Of a DNA stretch of 64,000 nt, positions 44,641 to 53,756 are shown piece after piece. The stretch spans positions 2,350,501 through 2,414,500 of the forward strand of contig NZ_CP146232.1 in the NCBI RefSeq assembly GCF_037040815.1, written 5' to 3'. Position 1 is the first letter of the stretch. Each line of letters starts with the position of its first letter. The DNA is from Pararoseomonas sp. SCSIO 73927. GTDB lineage: Bacteria; Pseudomonadota; Alphaproteobacteria; Acetobacterales; Acetobacteraceae. Both the position numbers and the translations under genes were made by a program. The notes beneath the pieces were generated by a model that had not been told where the DNA came from, ran no database searches, and was given only the letters and a program-made list of their open reading frames with translations.

Positions 44641-46067
44641 GCGGCGGCGGACTCCTCGGGCAGCACCATTGTTGCGGAGAGGGAGTTGGGGTGCGCGGCC
44701 CGCAATTGCATCGGGACCACGGCACCCACCGGGGCCGAACCGGTTGCATGAACCGGCTGGAGCCACGGGGAGCGGCCCGCCACCTGGCCGGGGTGGCGCC
44801 CGGTGCCTGTGACGAGCACATCGACCACGCGCCCGACGCAGGCGCGGTTGAAACCGTCCTGCTGCTGCCGCAGCAGGGCCTGGAGCGCCTGGAGGCGGGA
44901 GTCCTTCTCCGCCTCCGGCACGGGGAAGGGCTGGCCGGCGGCGGGGGTGCCGGGGCGCGCGGAGTACTTGAAGGAGTAGGCGCCGGCGAAGCCCACGCGC
45001 TCCACGAGGCGCATCGTGTCCTCGAAGTCGCGCGCCGTCTCGCCGGGATGGCCGACGATGAAGTCCGAGGTCAGGGCGAGGTCCGGCCGCGCCTCCCGCA
45101 GCCGGTCGGCGAGGCGGAGGTAGAGGTCCGCCTTGTGGCCACGGTTCATCGCGGCCAGCACCCGGTCCGATCCGCTCTGCACGGGAAGGTGCAGGTAGGG
45201 CATCAGGGACGGGATCTCGCCGTGGGCGGCGATGAGGTTGTCATCCATGTCGCGCGGGTGGCTCGTCGTGTAGCGCAGACGGGCAACGCCGGGGATTTCG
45301 GCGAGTTCGCGCAGCAGGCGGGCGAGGCCCCAGGTGCCTTCATGGGTGTTGCCGACGGGAGACTCCCCCGGGGGCGCCCCCGACACGGTCCGCGGGGCCT
45401 CCCCGGCCCAGGCGTTCACGTTCTGCCCGAGGAGGGCGATCTCGCGCGCGCCGTTCGCCGCGAGCTGGCGGGCCTCCGCCAGGATGGCGGCGGCGGGGCG
45501 GGAGAACTCGGCGCCGCGGGTGTAGGGCACCACGCAGAAGGAGCAGAACTTGTCGCAGCCCTCCTGGATGGTGAGGAAGGCGACGGGGCCCTGGGGCGCG
45601 CGGGCCTCCGGCAGGTGGTCGAACTTGGCCTCCGCCGGGAAGTCCGTCTCGATCACGGCACCGGCCGCGCGACTGGCGCGGGCCACCATCTCCGGCAGGC
45701 GGTGATAGGTCTGGGGGCCGAGCACGATGTCCACCCAGGGCGCGCGGGCGGTGATCTCCGCGCCCTCGGCCTGGGCGACGCAGCCGGCCACCGCGATGAT
45801 GGTGTCCTTGCCCTCGGCCTGCCGCTCGTTCTTCGTCAGGCGCAGGCGGCCGAGGTCGGAGAAGACCTTCTCGCTCGCCTTCTCCCGGATGTGGCAGGTG
45901 TTGAGGATGACCATGTCGGCCTCCTCCGCGCTCTCGGTCGGCGCGTAGCCCAGGGGGGCCAGGATGTCGGCCATCCGTCCGCTGTCGTAGACGTTCATCT
46001 GGCAGCCCCAGGTGCGGATCAGGAGCTTGCGGGTATTGGGCCGAGCCGGGCCGGCGGAACTGCTCAT
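44637..46067 (-). CDS. miaB: MiaB, tRNA-2-methylthio-N6-dimethylallyladenosine synthase
   Basis: 476 residues from ATG 46067. Radical-SAM methylthiotransferase modifying A37 of tRNAs that read UNN codons. The N-terminal cluster is held by Cys22 ([11 protein letters not shown]), Cys58 (NTCHIREKA) and Cys96 (AGCVAQAEG), and the radical-SAM cluster by Cys171, 175 and 178 ([10 protein letters not shown]). A TRAM-like domain ends the protein (PNSLSATMV). Residues about 226-245, with [18 protein letters not shown], are a Pro/Gly insert of roughly 16 residues compared with E. coli MiaB, encoded by a GC-palindromic stretch near 45350-45410. Confidence 0.95.
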   Translation of the reverse strand: MSSSAGPARPNTRKLLIRTWGCQMNVYDSGRMADILAPLGYAPTESAEEADMVILNTCHIREKASEKVFSDLGRLRLTKNERQAEGKDTIIAVAGCVAQAEGAEITARAPWVDIVLGPQTYHRLPEMVARASRAAGAVIETDFPAEAKFDHLPEARAPQGPVAFLTIQEGCDKFCSFCVVPYTRGAEFSRPAAAILAEARQLAANGAREIALLGQNVNAWAGEAPRTVSGAPPGESPVGNTHEGTWGLARLLRELAEIPGVARLRYTTSHPRDMDDNLIAAHGEIPSLMPYLHLPVQSGSDRVLAAMNRGHKADLYLRLADRLREARPDLALTSDFIVGHPGETARDFEDTMRLVERVGFAGAYSFKYSARPGTPAAGQPFPVPEAEKDSRLQALQALLRQQQDGFNRACVGRVVDVLVTGTGRHPGQVAGRSPWLQPVHATGSAPVGAVVPMQLRAAHPNSLSATMVLPEESAAA

Positions 46068-46223
46068 GCTGGAAAAGACCCTTCCGTTCCCGGGCCCTTG
46101 CATAGGCAAGGTGCCCCGGAGGCGGGGGATGTGCGGCGCGGGGCCTTCCAGGTCAAGAAAAGTCCCGGCGCGGCATGGGGCGCGCGTCCATGGCCGGAGC
46201 CTCGCGGATCCGCTGGATTCCGG

Positions 46224-47153
46224 TCAAGCGGAGATGGGCCAGCGGGCGGCGAGGGGCGCCGGGGCGCGGTTCTGGCGAAGGATCGCCGCGCCTTCCGCCA
46301 CCGTCGCCTCCATGGCGGCGGAAAGGGCCTTGCGGTTGGGGGCCGGGCCGGGCTCCACGGGCTCGTGCAGCAGCACGGTGGCGCGCAGCCCGGCGTGGCG
46401 AAGGAGGTTCCAGGCGTGCGGGCCGATGGACATGTCACCGTACCAGGCGAAGATCGGCCGGTCCCGCCGGCAGGCCGGTAGCCCGCCGAGGCGGTCGTAG
46501 CCGACGGAGAGGGGCTGGATCTGCGCCGCCGCCTCCGCCACCGCGAGGAAGGAGGTGCGGAAGGGCAGGACCCGCGTGCCGTCCGAGGAGGTGCCCTCGG
46601 GGAAGAGGACGAGGCTGCCCCCGCCCGCCAGCCGGTCCCGCATCTCCTTCGCCTCGTCCCCCGTGCGGCCGCGGGAGCGGGAGACGAAGACGGTGCGGCC
46701 GAGGCGGGCGACGAGGCCGATCAGCGGCCAGCGCCCCACCTCCGCCTTCGAGACGAAGGCGGCGTCCAGCGTGGCGCCGAGGACGACGATGTCGAGCCAG
46801 GAGGAGTGGTTGCCGAGGTAGAGGGTGCGCGGGGCGCCGCGCCGCTCCCCCACCACCTGGATGCGGACGCCGAGGAGGAAGGCGACGGTGCGCCAGTAGA
46901 GGCGGGCGAACCGGATCTTGCCGCGCCCGGGCAGGGCCAGCAGCACGGCCTGCACGGGGATGGCGAGAAGGGTCCAGATCGCGGCGGTGGCGATCCGGCG
47001 CACGGCGCGGAAGCGGCCGCCGAGGGGGCGGTCCCCCATCACGTCGAAGACGCGGCCGCCGGGGACGGCGCGGCGGTAGCGCAGGGGCGCGCGGCGGCGC
47101 AGACGGCTGGGGGCGGCCAGGGCCTCGGCCGGGTCGCGGGTGGCGGCGTCCAT
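46224..47153 (-). CDS. 1-acyl-glycerol-3-phosphate acyltransferase family protein (PlsC/OlsA-like)
   Basis: 309 residues from ATG 47153. After a 50-residue basic leader and a membrane helix (IWTLLAIPVQAVLLALPG), the LPLAT motifs are GNHSSWLDIVVLG (His116, Asp121), VFVSRSRG and LVLFPEGTSSDGTRVLPF. It acylates lyso-phosphatidic acid or, as OlsA, lyso-ornithine lipid in the inner membrane. An OlsB-like acyltransferase is encoded at 51433 on the same strand. The two would normally be neighbours but are separated by three plus-strand genes, so an ornithine-lipid role is plausible. It heads the run toward miaB. Confidence 0.85.
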   Translation of the reverse strand: MDAATRDPAEALAAPSRLRRRAPLRYRRAVPGGRVFDVMGDRPLGGRFRAVRRIATAAIWTLLAIPVQAVLLALPGRGKIRFARLYWRTVAFLLGVRIQVVGERRGAPRTLYLGNHSSWLDIVVLGATLDAAFVSKAEVGRWPLIGLVARLGRTVFVSRSRGRTGDEAKEMRDRLAGGGSLVLFPEGTSSDGTRVLPFRTSFLAVAEAAAQIQPLSVGYDRLGGLPACRRDRPIFAWYGDMSIGPHAWNLLRHAGLRATVLLHEPVEPGPAPNRKALSAAMEATVAEGAAILRQNRAPAPLAARWPISA

Positions 47154-47304
47154 GCCAGCGGGGTTAGCGCGGGGACGAGGGCACGTCCATGTCAGGCCCG
47201 TGAAGGCGGCGTGACGGAGGCGTCATGTTTTCCGCGCGCCGCGCCGATTTCCATGGCTGCGGGAAGGGTTCTAGGCTCCCGGCCTCTCGGACGGAGGCCG
47301 GACC

Positions 47305-48912
47305 ATGATGCAGCGACGGGACCTTCTCGGCCTGGCCCTGGGGGCCGGGGCCGCCCCGGTGGCGCCGGGCTGGCTGGGGACGGCGAGGGCGCAGGGGGGA
47401 GCCCCGGGGCAGGGGGGGACGCTGCGGATCGGCATGGCCGCGCCGAACACGACGCTGGACCCGCACCTGCTGAGCAACGCGCCGAACAACGCGGTGGCGA
47501 CCCACCTGTTCGACAGCCTGACCGTGAACGACCACGCCTCCCGCTCCCAGCCAGGCCTCGCCGAGTCCTGGACGCGGCAGGACGACACGCACTGGACCTT
47601 CCGCCTGCGGGAGGCGCGCTTTTCGGACGGATCGCCCTTCACGGCCGAGGACGCCATCGCCTCCATCCGGCGGGCGACGGATATTCCGAGCGCCGCCTCC
47701 TTCCGCACCTACACCCGCAGCATCAGCGCCATGTCCGCACCCGACCCTCGCACGCTGCTGGTGGAGACGCGGGCGCCGGACCCGCTGCTGCTGAACTCCA
47801 TCGGGCGGGTGCGGATCATCCGGGCGGCGCTGGCGGGGGCATCGAGCGCGGAGTTCAACGCCGGCCGCGCCGTGATCGGCACCGGGCCCTACGCGCTGCG
47901 GGAGTACGTGCCGGGCAACCGGATCGTGCTGGAGAGGAATGCTTCGTGGTGGGGCGGGGCGACGCCCTGGGCGCGGGTGGAGCTGCGGGTCGTCACCGAC
48001 GACGCCGCGCGGCTGGCGGCGCTGCTGGCGGGGGACCTCGATATCATCGAGGCGGTGGCCTCGGGCAACACCGAGCGGGTGAGGGCGGATTCGCGGCTGC
48101 ACGCGATCAGCGGCATCTCCTCGCGCTTCGTCTATCTCGCGCTGGACCAGGTGAACGAGGTCTCGCCCTTCGTCACGGGACTGGACGGCAGGCCGCTGGA
48201 GCGGAACCCGTTCAAGGACCTGCGGGTGCGGCAGGCGCTGTCGCTGGCGATCAACCGGCAGGCTATCGTGGAGCGCACGATGGAGGGGCAGGCGGTGGCC
48301 GCGTCCCAGTTCCTGCCGAAGGGCGGGCCGGGGACGGACCCCGCGCTGGAGGTGCCGGCCTTCGATCCGAACCGCGCGCGCGCCCTGCTGGCGGAGGCGG
48401 GATACCCGCGGGGCTTCCGGCTGACCGTCTCCGGCCCGAACGACCGCTACATCAACGACGCGAAGATCGTGCAGGCCGTGGCGCAGATGTTCACGCGCAT
48501 CGGGATCGAGTGCCGGGCGGAGACGATGCCCTGGTCCACCTATGCCGGGCGGAACAGCCAGCGAACGGTGGATTCCTGCCATCTCGGCGCCTGGGGGGTG
48601 AACACGGGGGAGACGAGCAACCCGATGTCCGCCCTCGTCGCCACGGAGGACAGGGCGGCCGGGCTGGGGATCAGCAACGGGGGCCGCTACTCCAACCCGG
48701 AGGTGGACCGGCGGCTGAAGGAAGCGCTGCGGACCATGGACGATGCGGGGCGCAACGCCCTGCTGGCGGAGGCGAGCGGCATCGCCTTCCGCGACGTGGC
48801 GCTGATCCCGCTGCACCACGAGGTCTCGGTCTGGGCCGCGAAGAAGGGCATCGGCTACGTCACCCGCGCCGACCAGTACACGCTCGCCACCGGCGTCACG
48901 AGGGAATCCTGA
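47305..48912 (+). CDS. ABC transporter substrate-binding protein, family 5 (peptide/nickel type)
   Basis: 535 residues from ATG 47305. The N-terminus MQRRDLLGLALGAGAAPVAP has a twin-arginine-like motif and a hydrophobic stretch ending ARA, so it is exported. LRIGMAAPNTTLDPHLLSN starts the mature fold, with HWTFRLREARFSDGSPFTAED and RQALSLAINRQAIVERTM, the family 5 (DppA/OppA/GsiB) blocks. It probably binds a peptide or a glutathione-like ligand. No permease or ATPase genes follow; instead a hydrolase and a gamma-glutamyltransferase do, on the same strand with 5- and 1-base gaps. It would need transport partners encoded elsewhere. Confidence 0.9.
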   Translation: MMQRRDLLGLALGAGAAPVAPGWLGTARAQGGAPGQGGTLRIGMAAPNTTLDPHLLSNAPNNAVATHLFDSLTVNDHASRSQPGLAESWTRQDDTHWTFRLREARFSDGSPFTAEDAIASIRRATDIPSAASFRTYTRSISAMSAPDPRTLLVETRAPDPLLLNSIGRVRIIRAALAGASSAEFNAGRAVIGTGPYALREYVPGNRIVLERNASWWGGATPWARVELRVVTDDAARLAALLAGDLDIIEAVASGNTERVRADSRLHAISGISSRFVYLALDQVNEVSPFVTGLDGRPLERNPFKDLRVRQALSLAINRQAIVERTMEGQAVAASQFLPKGGPGTDPALEVPAFDPNRARALLAEAGYPRGFRLTVSGPNDRYINDAKIVQAVAQMFTRIGIECRAETMPWSTYAGRNSQRTVDSCHLGAWGVNTGETSNPMSALVATEDRAAGLGISNGGRYSNPEVDRRLKEALRTMDDAGRNALLAEASGIAFRDVALIPLHHEVSVWAAKKGIGYVTRADQYTLATGVTRES

Positions 48913-48917
48913 GCACC

Positions 48918-49769
48918 GTGTCCAGCACCGCGACCGAAGACAGCCAGGCGAGGCTGCTGCGCGCCACCTACGATGTCGGCAAGACGGCGATGTACGCCGC
49001 GAAGGTCGATCCGCGCTTCCACTACTGTCTTTATGTCCCGCCGCAGATCGGGCCGGAGACGGAGCTCGTGGTCTGCGTGCACGGCACGTCGCGCACCTCC
49101 TTCCTCGACTTCCGGGACGGGTTCGCGGAGTTCGGGCGGTGGCAGGACTGCGTGATCCTGTGCCCCGTCTTCCCGATCGGGCCGCTCGGGGACGGGGCGC
49201 GCAGCGGGTACAAGTACATGCAGGAGGGCGACATCCGGTACGACCGGGTGCTGCTCGGCATGGTGGAGGAGGTGGCAGCGAAGTACGGCCGCCAGTGGGA
49301 CCGGTTCGCGATGTTCGGCTTCTCCGGCGGCGGGCACTTCACGCACCGCTTCGCGATCCTGCACCCGAAGAAGTTGTGGGCGGCCTGCATCGGGGCTTCC
49401 GGCTCCGTGACGCTGCTGGACGCGGACCGGGACTGGTGGGTGGGGATCCGGAACCTCGAGAAGGTGTTCGGGATCGCCTTCGACCGCGAGGCGCTGGCGG
49501 AGGTGCCCGTGCAGATGCTGGTGGGCGACGCCGACCTGGAGACCTGGGAGATCACCCACAAGCCCGGCGGCACCTACTGGATGGAGGGCGCCAACGACGC
49601 CGGCCGCACCCGGCCGGAGCGGATGGACGCCCTGCGGAGGTCCTTCGAGGCGGCGGGGGTGAAGGTTCGCTTCGACCTCGTGCCGGGCGTGTCGCACAGC
49701 CGGATGCTGGTGATCGACCGAGTGCAGGATTTCCTGGCGGGGCTGCTGAAGCAGAAGCGGGGCGCCTGA
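48918..49769 (+). CDS. Alpha/beta-hydrolase family protein
   Basis: 283 residues from GTG 48918, five bases after the binding-protein gene. ELVVCVHGTSRTSFLDFRDG supplies the oxyanion strand, FAMFGFSGGGHFTHRFA the nucleophile elbow (Ser136), and LVPGVSHSRMLVIDRVQDFL the likely His. LVGDADLETW may hold the acid. There is no signal peptide, so it acts in the cytoplasm. Its place between a peptide-type binding protein and a gamma-glutamyltransferase suggests hydrolysis of an imported amide or ester. The actual substrate is unknown. Confidence 0.8.
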   Translation: MSSTATEDSQARLLRATYDVGKTAMYAAKVDPRFHYCLYVPPQIGPETELVVCVHGTSRTSFLDFRDGFAEFGRWQDCVILCPVFPIGPLGDGARSGYKYMQEGDIRYDRVLLGMVEEVAAKYGRQWDRFAMFGFSGGGHFTHRFAILHPKKLWAACIGASGSVTLLDADRDWWVGIRNLEKVFGIAFDREALAEVPVQMLVGDADLETWEITHKPGGTYWMEGANDAGRTRPERMDALRRSFEAAGVKVRFDLVPGVSHSRMLVIDRVQDFLAGLLKQKRGA

Positions 49770-49770
49770 C

Positions 49771-51381
49771 ATGGCCGGAATGATCGTGGCGCCGCAGCCG
49801 GAGGCGGTGGAGGCGGGTGCGCGGGTGCTGGAGCGCGGCGGGAACGCGGTGGACGCCGCCATCGCCTGCGGGCTGGTGCAGGGCGTGGTCGATCCGCAGA
49901 TGGTGGGCATCGGCGGCTTCGGCTCCATGCAGGTCTTCCTGCCCAGGCGCGGCGTGCACAAGGTGCTGGAGTTCTTCTCCCGCGCGCCGCTGGCCGCGAC
50001 GCCGGACATGTGGGAATCGAAGCTGGTGGGCCAGTCCCGCGACGGCTTCGCCTTCCTGCTGGAGGGCGGGATCAGCGAGGCGGGGCACCTGGCGGTCTGC
50101 ACGCCGGGGAACGTGGCGGGCTATGCGGAGGCGCTGCGGCTCTGGGGCACGATGGAGTGGCGGGACGTGTTCCAACCCGCCATCGCGCAGGCGCGGCAGG
50201 GGTGGATGGTGCGGCCGCACGTGCACTGGTTCTGGAGCCAGGACCAGTCCGCCAGCGGGCAGGTGAACACGATCGACAAGCTGCGGATGACCGCGACGGG
50301 GCGGCGCGTCTACTTCCGCGAGGACGGGACCCTGAAGCGCCAGGGCGACATCATCGACAACCCGGACATGGCCCGCAGCCTGGAGCGGCTGGCCGAGGGC
50401 GGGCCTGAGCTGTTCTACACCGGGGCGATGGCGGAGGAGATCGCCGCCGACTTCAAGGCGCAGGGCGGGCTGATCGGCATGGAGGACCTTCGGGCCTACC
50501 GCACCTCGCTGGCCGACCCGATCTGGGGCGCCTACCGCGGCCACCGCATCGCGACCAATCCGCCGCCGAGCAGCGGCTTCGCCATGCTCCAGGTCCTGCA
50601 CATCCTCGAGCACTTCAACATGGGTGGGCTGACCCATGGCGGGGTGGAGCACGTGCGGATTCTGGCCGAGGCCATGAAGCGCATGACGATCGACAAGGAC
50701 CGGAACATGTCGGACCCGGCCTTCGTGCCGGTGCCGACGGAAAAACTCCTCTCGCACGACTACACGGCAGAGGTGGCGGAGGGAATCCGGCGCGGCGACA
50801 GGCTGCGGGTGACGCGGCTGGAGCGGAAAACGGAGCGCGACACCACCCACGTCTCCGTGGTGGACGGGGCGGGGAACTGCGTGACGATGACGCACACCCT
50901 CGGCAGCCCGTCGGGCGCGATCACGGAGGGGCTGGGGTTCATGTATAACGGCTCGATGAGCCGCTTCGACCCGCGGCCGGGGCGGGCGGGCTCCATCGCG
51001 CCGGGCAAGCGCCGCGCCTCCTCCTCCGCGCCGACGATCGTGTTCCAGGGGGACCGGCCGCGGATCGTGATCGGGGCGCCGGGGGGCAGCTACATCGCGC
51101 CCGCGGTCGCGCAGGGCATCAGCAACGTGCTGGACTTCGGCATGTCCATGTCGGACGCCGTGGCGGCGCCGCGGGTCGTGGCCGTGTCCGATTCCATCGA
51201 CGTGTCCAATCGCGTGCGGCGGGACGTGACGGAGGCGCTGGCGGGGATGGGCTACGACATCAAGCGCAGCCCGATGAGCTACGCCTTCGCGGCCCTGCAC
51301 GGGATCCAGGCACGCGGGGACGGAGTGCTGGAGGGCGGGGCGGACCCGCAGCGGGACGGGATGGCGCTGCGGGCGGGGTAG
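49771..51381 (+). CDS. Gamma-glutamyltransferase family protein, apparently cytoplasmic
   Basis: 536 residues from ATG 49771, one base after the hydrolase. Ntn-hydrolase of the GGT family: MIVAPQPEAVEAGARVLERG and GNAVDAAIACGLVQGV at the N-terminus, NPPPSSGFAMLQVLHILEHF, and RDTTHVSVVDGAGNCV, where Thr358 would be the self-cleavage nucleophile. SPSGAITEGLGFMYN and GGSYIAPAVAQGISNVLDFG complete the small subunit. Unlike classical GGT there is no signal peptide, so it would act inside the cell on material brought in by the neighbouring binding protein. The donor may be glutathione or another gamma-glutamyl compound. Confidence 0.9.
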   Translation: MAGMIVAPQPEAVEAGARVLERGGNAVDAAIACGLVQGVVDPQMVGIGGFGSMQVFLPRRGVHKVLEFFSRAPLAATPDMWESKLVGQSRDGFAFLLEGGISEAGHLAVCTPGNVAGYAEALRLWGTMEWRDVFQPAIAQARQGWMVRPHVHWFWSQDQSASGQVNTIDKLRMTATGRRVYFREDGTLKRQGDIIDNPDMARSLERLAEGGPELFYTGAMAEEIAADFKAQGGLIGMEDLRAYRTSLADPIWGAYRGHRIATNPPPSSGFAMLQVLHILEHFNMGGLTHGGVEHVRILAEAMKRMTIDKDRNMSDPAFVPVPTEKLLSHDYTAEVAEGIRRGDRLRVTRLERKTERDTTHVSVVDGAGNCVTMTHTLGSPSGAITEGLGFMYNGSMSRFDPRPGRAGSIAPGKRRASSSAPTIVFQGDRPRIVIGAPGGSYIAPAVAQGISNVLDFGMSMSDAVAAPRVVAVSDSIDVSNRVRRDVTEALAGMGYDIKRSPMSYAFAALHGIQARGDGVLEGGADPQRDGMALRAG

Positions 51382-51432
51382 GGCCCGCGGCCCCCCCCAG
51401 CGACGTGGGCGAGGCGTGGGCGAGGCGGGGGT

Positions 51433-52242
51433 TTATTCCCCCGTCCCGACGATTTTGCGCTCGTAGTGCTTGAGGTACTTGGCCGTGACGAGCTCGGTCT
51501 TCACCAGCACGCACACATCGGTGGTGTTGAACTGCCGGTCCACCACCGCGCCGTCGCCCACGAAGCCGCCGAGGCGCAGGTAGCCCTTCACCAGGGGCGG
51601 CAGCTCCGCCAGCACGCGCTTGGGGTCGAAGCCCGCGGGGTCCATCCGGTCCATCCGCACGTAGAGCTCCGGCAGGGCGCGGGGCCGAAGCGCCGGCGGG
51701 GCCAGGTGATAGGCGTGGAGATAGGTGAGGTCGGCCGCCATCGCGTCCGGGTCCGTGCCGGGCAGGGATGCGCAGCCGAACATGAGGGAGATGCGGTGCT
51801 GGAAGATGTAGGCGGCGATGCCCTGCCAGAGGAGCTGGAGGGTGCCGCGGGTGCGGTAGCCCTCGTCGACGCAGGAGCGGCCGAGCTCCAGCAGCCCGTC
51901 GCCAAGGGTGCGGATCGGCGTCAGGTCGTACTCCCCGGCGGAGTAGAAATCCCCCACCCGGGCGGCGGCGGGGCGGCGGATGAGGCGGTAGGTGCCCACC
52001 ACGGCGGCCGCGCCCTCGCCCCTGTCATGGTCCAGCACCAGCAGGTGGTCGGCCACGGGGTCGTAGGCGTCGGCGTCCAGCCGGCTGGCGGCGGTGGCGG
52101 CGTCGGGCTGGGCGCCCATCTCCTCGTAGAAGACGCGCCAGCGCAGCGCCTGGGCCGCCCTGACCTCCGCCGCGCTCTCGGCGATCCGAACGCCGAGGCT
52201 GCCGCTGCGGATCTCCCCGAAGCCGGGATCCGGCTCGGTCAT
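51433..52242 (-). CDS. OlsB-like GNAT acyltransferase
   Basis: 269 residues; ATG 52242 overlaps the fur stop (ATGA). SLGVRIAESAAEVRAAQALR and WRVFYEEMGAQ are the start of the OlsB/hemolysin-like acyltransferase fold. VADHLLVLDHDRG, VVGTYRLIR, DLTPIRTLGDGLLELGRSCV and YRTRGTLQLLWQGIAAYIF follow. OlsB makes lyso-ornithine lipid from ornithine and acyl-ACP at the membrane, and OlsA (a PlsC-like protein, perhaps the 46224 gene) completes it. The related autoinducer-synthase-like fold is the alternative. It is co-transcribed with fur. Confidence 0.8.
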   Translation of the reverse strand: MTEPDPGFGEIRSGSLGVRIAESAAEVRAAQALRWRVFYEEMGAQPDAATAASRLDADAYDPVADHLLVLDHDRGEGAAAVVGTYRLIRRPAAARVGDFYSAGEYDLTPIRTLGDGLLELGRSCVDEGYRTRGTLQLLWQGIAAYIFQHRISLMFGCASLPGTDPDAMAADLTYLHAYHLAPPALRPRALPELYVRMDRMDPAGFDPKRVLAELPPLVKGYLRLGGFVGDGAVVDRQFNTTDVCVLVKTELVTAKYLKHYERKIVGTGE

Positions 52243-52757
52243 TCCCCGTCCTTCTTCAGTGGCGGGCCGGGGCGGCGCCTGGCATCCGGGGCGGCGTCGG
52301 CCTTCTTGCCAAAGAGCTCCAGCCGCTGCTGCACGAGGGTGAAGCCGTAGCGGGCGGCGATCCCCTCCACCAGCCGCTCGAACTCCTCGTCCTCGAACTC
52401 GATGACCGTGCCGGTGTCCACGTCGATCAGGTGGTGGTGGTGGCCGCGGTCGGCCGGGTCGTAGCGCGATCGCCCGCCGCCGAAGTCCCGCCGCTCCAGG
52501 ATGCCCTTCTCCTCCAGCAGGCGCACCGTGCGGTACACGGTGGCGATGGAGACCTTGCTGTCGAGGGCGATGGCGCGGCGGTAGAGCTCCTCCACGTCCG
52601 GGTGGTCCTCGGCCTCGGAGAGGACGCGGGCGATCAGCCGGCGCTGGCCGGTCATCTTCAGGCCCCGCTCGATGCAGAGGCGCTCGATCCGCGTGGGGTC
52701 GGCGCCCTTGCCGTGCGGTGCCTTGGCGTGGGTGTGCGTGGCGTGGTCCATGGTCAT
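52239..52757 (-). CDS. fur: Fur-family metalloregulator (alphaproteobacterial Fur/Mur type)
   Basis: 172 residues from ATG 52757. The winged helix has RIERLCIERGLKMTGQRRLI and DSKVSIATVYRTVRLLEEKG, and the dimer/metal domain DRGHHHHLIDVDTGTVIEFE. The family blocks and absence of a C-terminal CxxC fit the alphaproteobacterial Fur, which in many members responds to manganese (Mur). A His-rich leader (HATHTHAKAPHGKG) of about 20 residues is present. It lies between mucR and the OlsB-like gene; that order is common in alphaproteobacteria. Confidence 0.93.
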   Translation of the reverse strand: MTMDHATHTHAKAPHGKGADPTRIERLCIERGLKMTGQRRLIARVLSEAEDHPDVEELYRRAIALDSKVSIATVYRTVRLLEEKGILERRDFGGGRSRYDPADRGHHHHLIDVDTGTVIEFEDEEFERLVEGIAARYGFTLVQQRLELFGKKADAAPDARRRPGPPLKKDGE

Positions 52758-52848
52758 CCCGTTCGGGCGGAGACTACTACCCCGCCGATGGCCCCGGCGC
52801 CAAACCCGCCCTCAGGGCCGCCCGCGCCGCCGTTCCGCGGGCCGGCCC

Positions 52849-53304
52849 CTATTCCTTCGCGCCGCGGCCGCGCCGGACGCTGCGCGGGCGCGTGCCGAGC
52901 CCGATCTTCTTGGCGAGCGAGGAGCGGTGCGAGGCGTAGGCAGGCGCCACCATGGGGTAGTCCTGCGGCAGGCCCCAGCGCTCCCGGTACTGCTCGGGGG
53001 TCATGTTGTAGGCGGTCTTGAGGTGGCGCTTCAGCATCTTCAGCTTCTTGCCGTCCTCAAGGCACACCAGGTACTCGGGCGTGATGCTCTTCTTCACGGC
53101 CACCGCCGGCTCCGGCCGGGTGGCCGGGACCACCTCGGCGGGGCGGCCGAGGCCGGAAAGCGTGCGGTGGACGTTCTCGATGAGGCCGGAGAGTTCGGCC
53201 ACCGGCACGGGGTTGTTCGAGACGTGGGCCGCCACGATCTGCGCCGTCAGCCCGAGGACGGTCCCCTCCGCACTCTCCCGCGCCGCCGCCGTGGTGTCCG
53301 CCAT
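52849..53304 (-). CDS. MucR/Ros-family transcriptional regulator
   Basis: 151 residues from ATG 53304. LGLTAQIVAAHVSNNPVPVA opens the family's oligomerisation part. The DNA-binding finger is YLVCLEDGKKLKMLKRHLKT followed by AYNMTPEQYRERWGLPQDYP and HRSSLAKKIGLG. In Ros the metal is bound by Cys2His2. Here the second Cys is Asp, as in most MucR proteins, and the last His position reads Ala, so metal binding is doubtful. MucR proteins act as H-NS-like global regulators of surface polysaccharide and virulence genes. It is divergent from a TusA-like gene across an A/T-rich spacer. Confidence 0.92.
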   Translation of the reverse strand: MADTTAAARESAEGTVLGLTAQIVAAHVSNNPVPVAELSGLIENVHRTLSGLGRPAEVVPATRPEPAVAVKKSITPEYLVCLEDGKKLKMLKRHLKTAYNMTPEQYRERWGLPQDYPMVAPAYASHRSSLAKKIGLGTRPRSVRRGRGAKE

Positions 53305-53471
53305 AACGCCTTCCCCGAGTTCTGCCGGATGCGCGCATCCGTTCTAAAAAGCCGGGACTAGCAGAGCCCCCGATTCGCGAGAGGATTTACCTTCTTTTCC
53401 ATGCCGTTGACAGAGAAGAGTTGAAAGCAGCGACCATGAGCAAAGAAATCACCGCGACGGAGGGGGCGGAC

Positions 53472-53708
53472 ATGCCTGCCGAGACTTGCCGGATCGACAT
53501 CACCCGCGACACCTGCCCCATGACCTTCGTCCGCACCCGTCTGGCACTGGACCGCATGGCGGCCGGCGAGGTGCTGCTGGTAACGCTGCGCGGCGAGGAG
53601 CCGCGGCGCAACGTGCCGCGCACTGCGACCGAGCAGGGCCATGCCGTGCTCGGGCTGGAGGAGGAGACGGACGGCACCGCCCGGCTCTGGATCCGGAAGG
53701 GCGGGTGA
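53472..53708 (+). CDS. TusA-like sulfurtransferase family protein
   Basis: 78 residues from ATG 53472, chosen because GGAGGG lies 7 bases before it; ATG 53436 and TTG 53421 are in-frame alternatives. CRIDITRDTCPMTFVRTRLA is the TusA/SirA Cys-Pro motif, with the Cys as sulfur carrier, and the rest is the short alpha/beta fold with a GEVLLVTLRGEEPRRNVPR region. TusA proteins pass persulfide sulfur to tRNA or cofactor enzymes. This divergent clade with the NVPR block is of unknown role. It is divergent from mucR. Confidence 0.75.
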   Translation: MPAETCRIDITRDTCPMTFVRTRLALDRMAAGEVLLVTLRGEEPRRNVPRTATEQGHAVLGLEEETDGTARLWIRKGG

Positions 53709-53756
53709 ACAGCTTGCCCCGTCCGGAGCCAAGGGGCTCCGCCCCCTGAACCCCCG

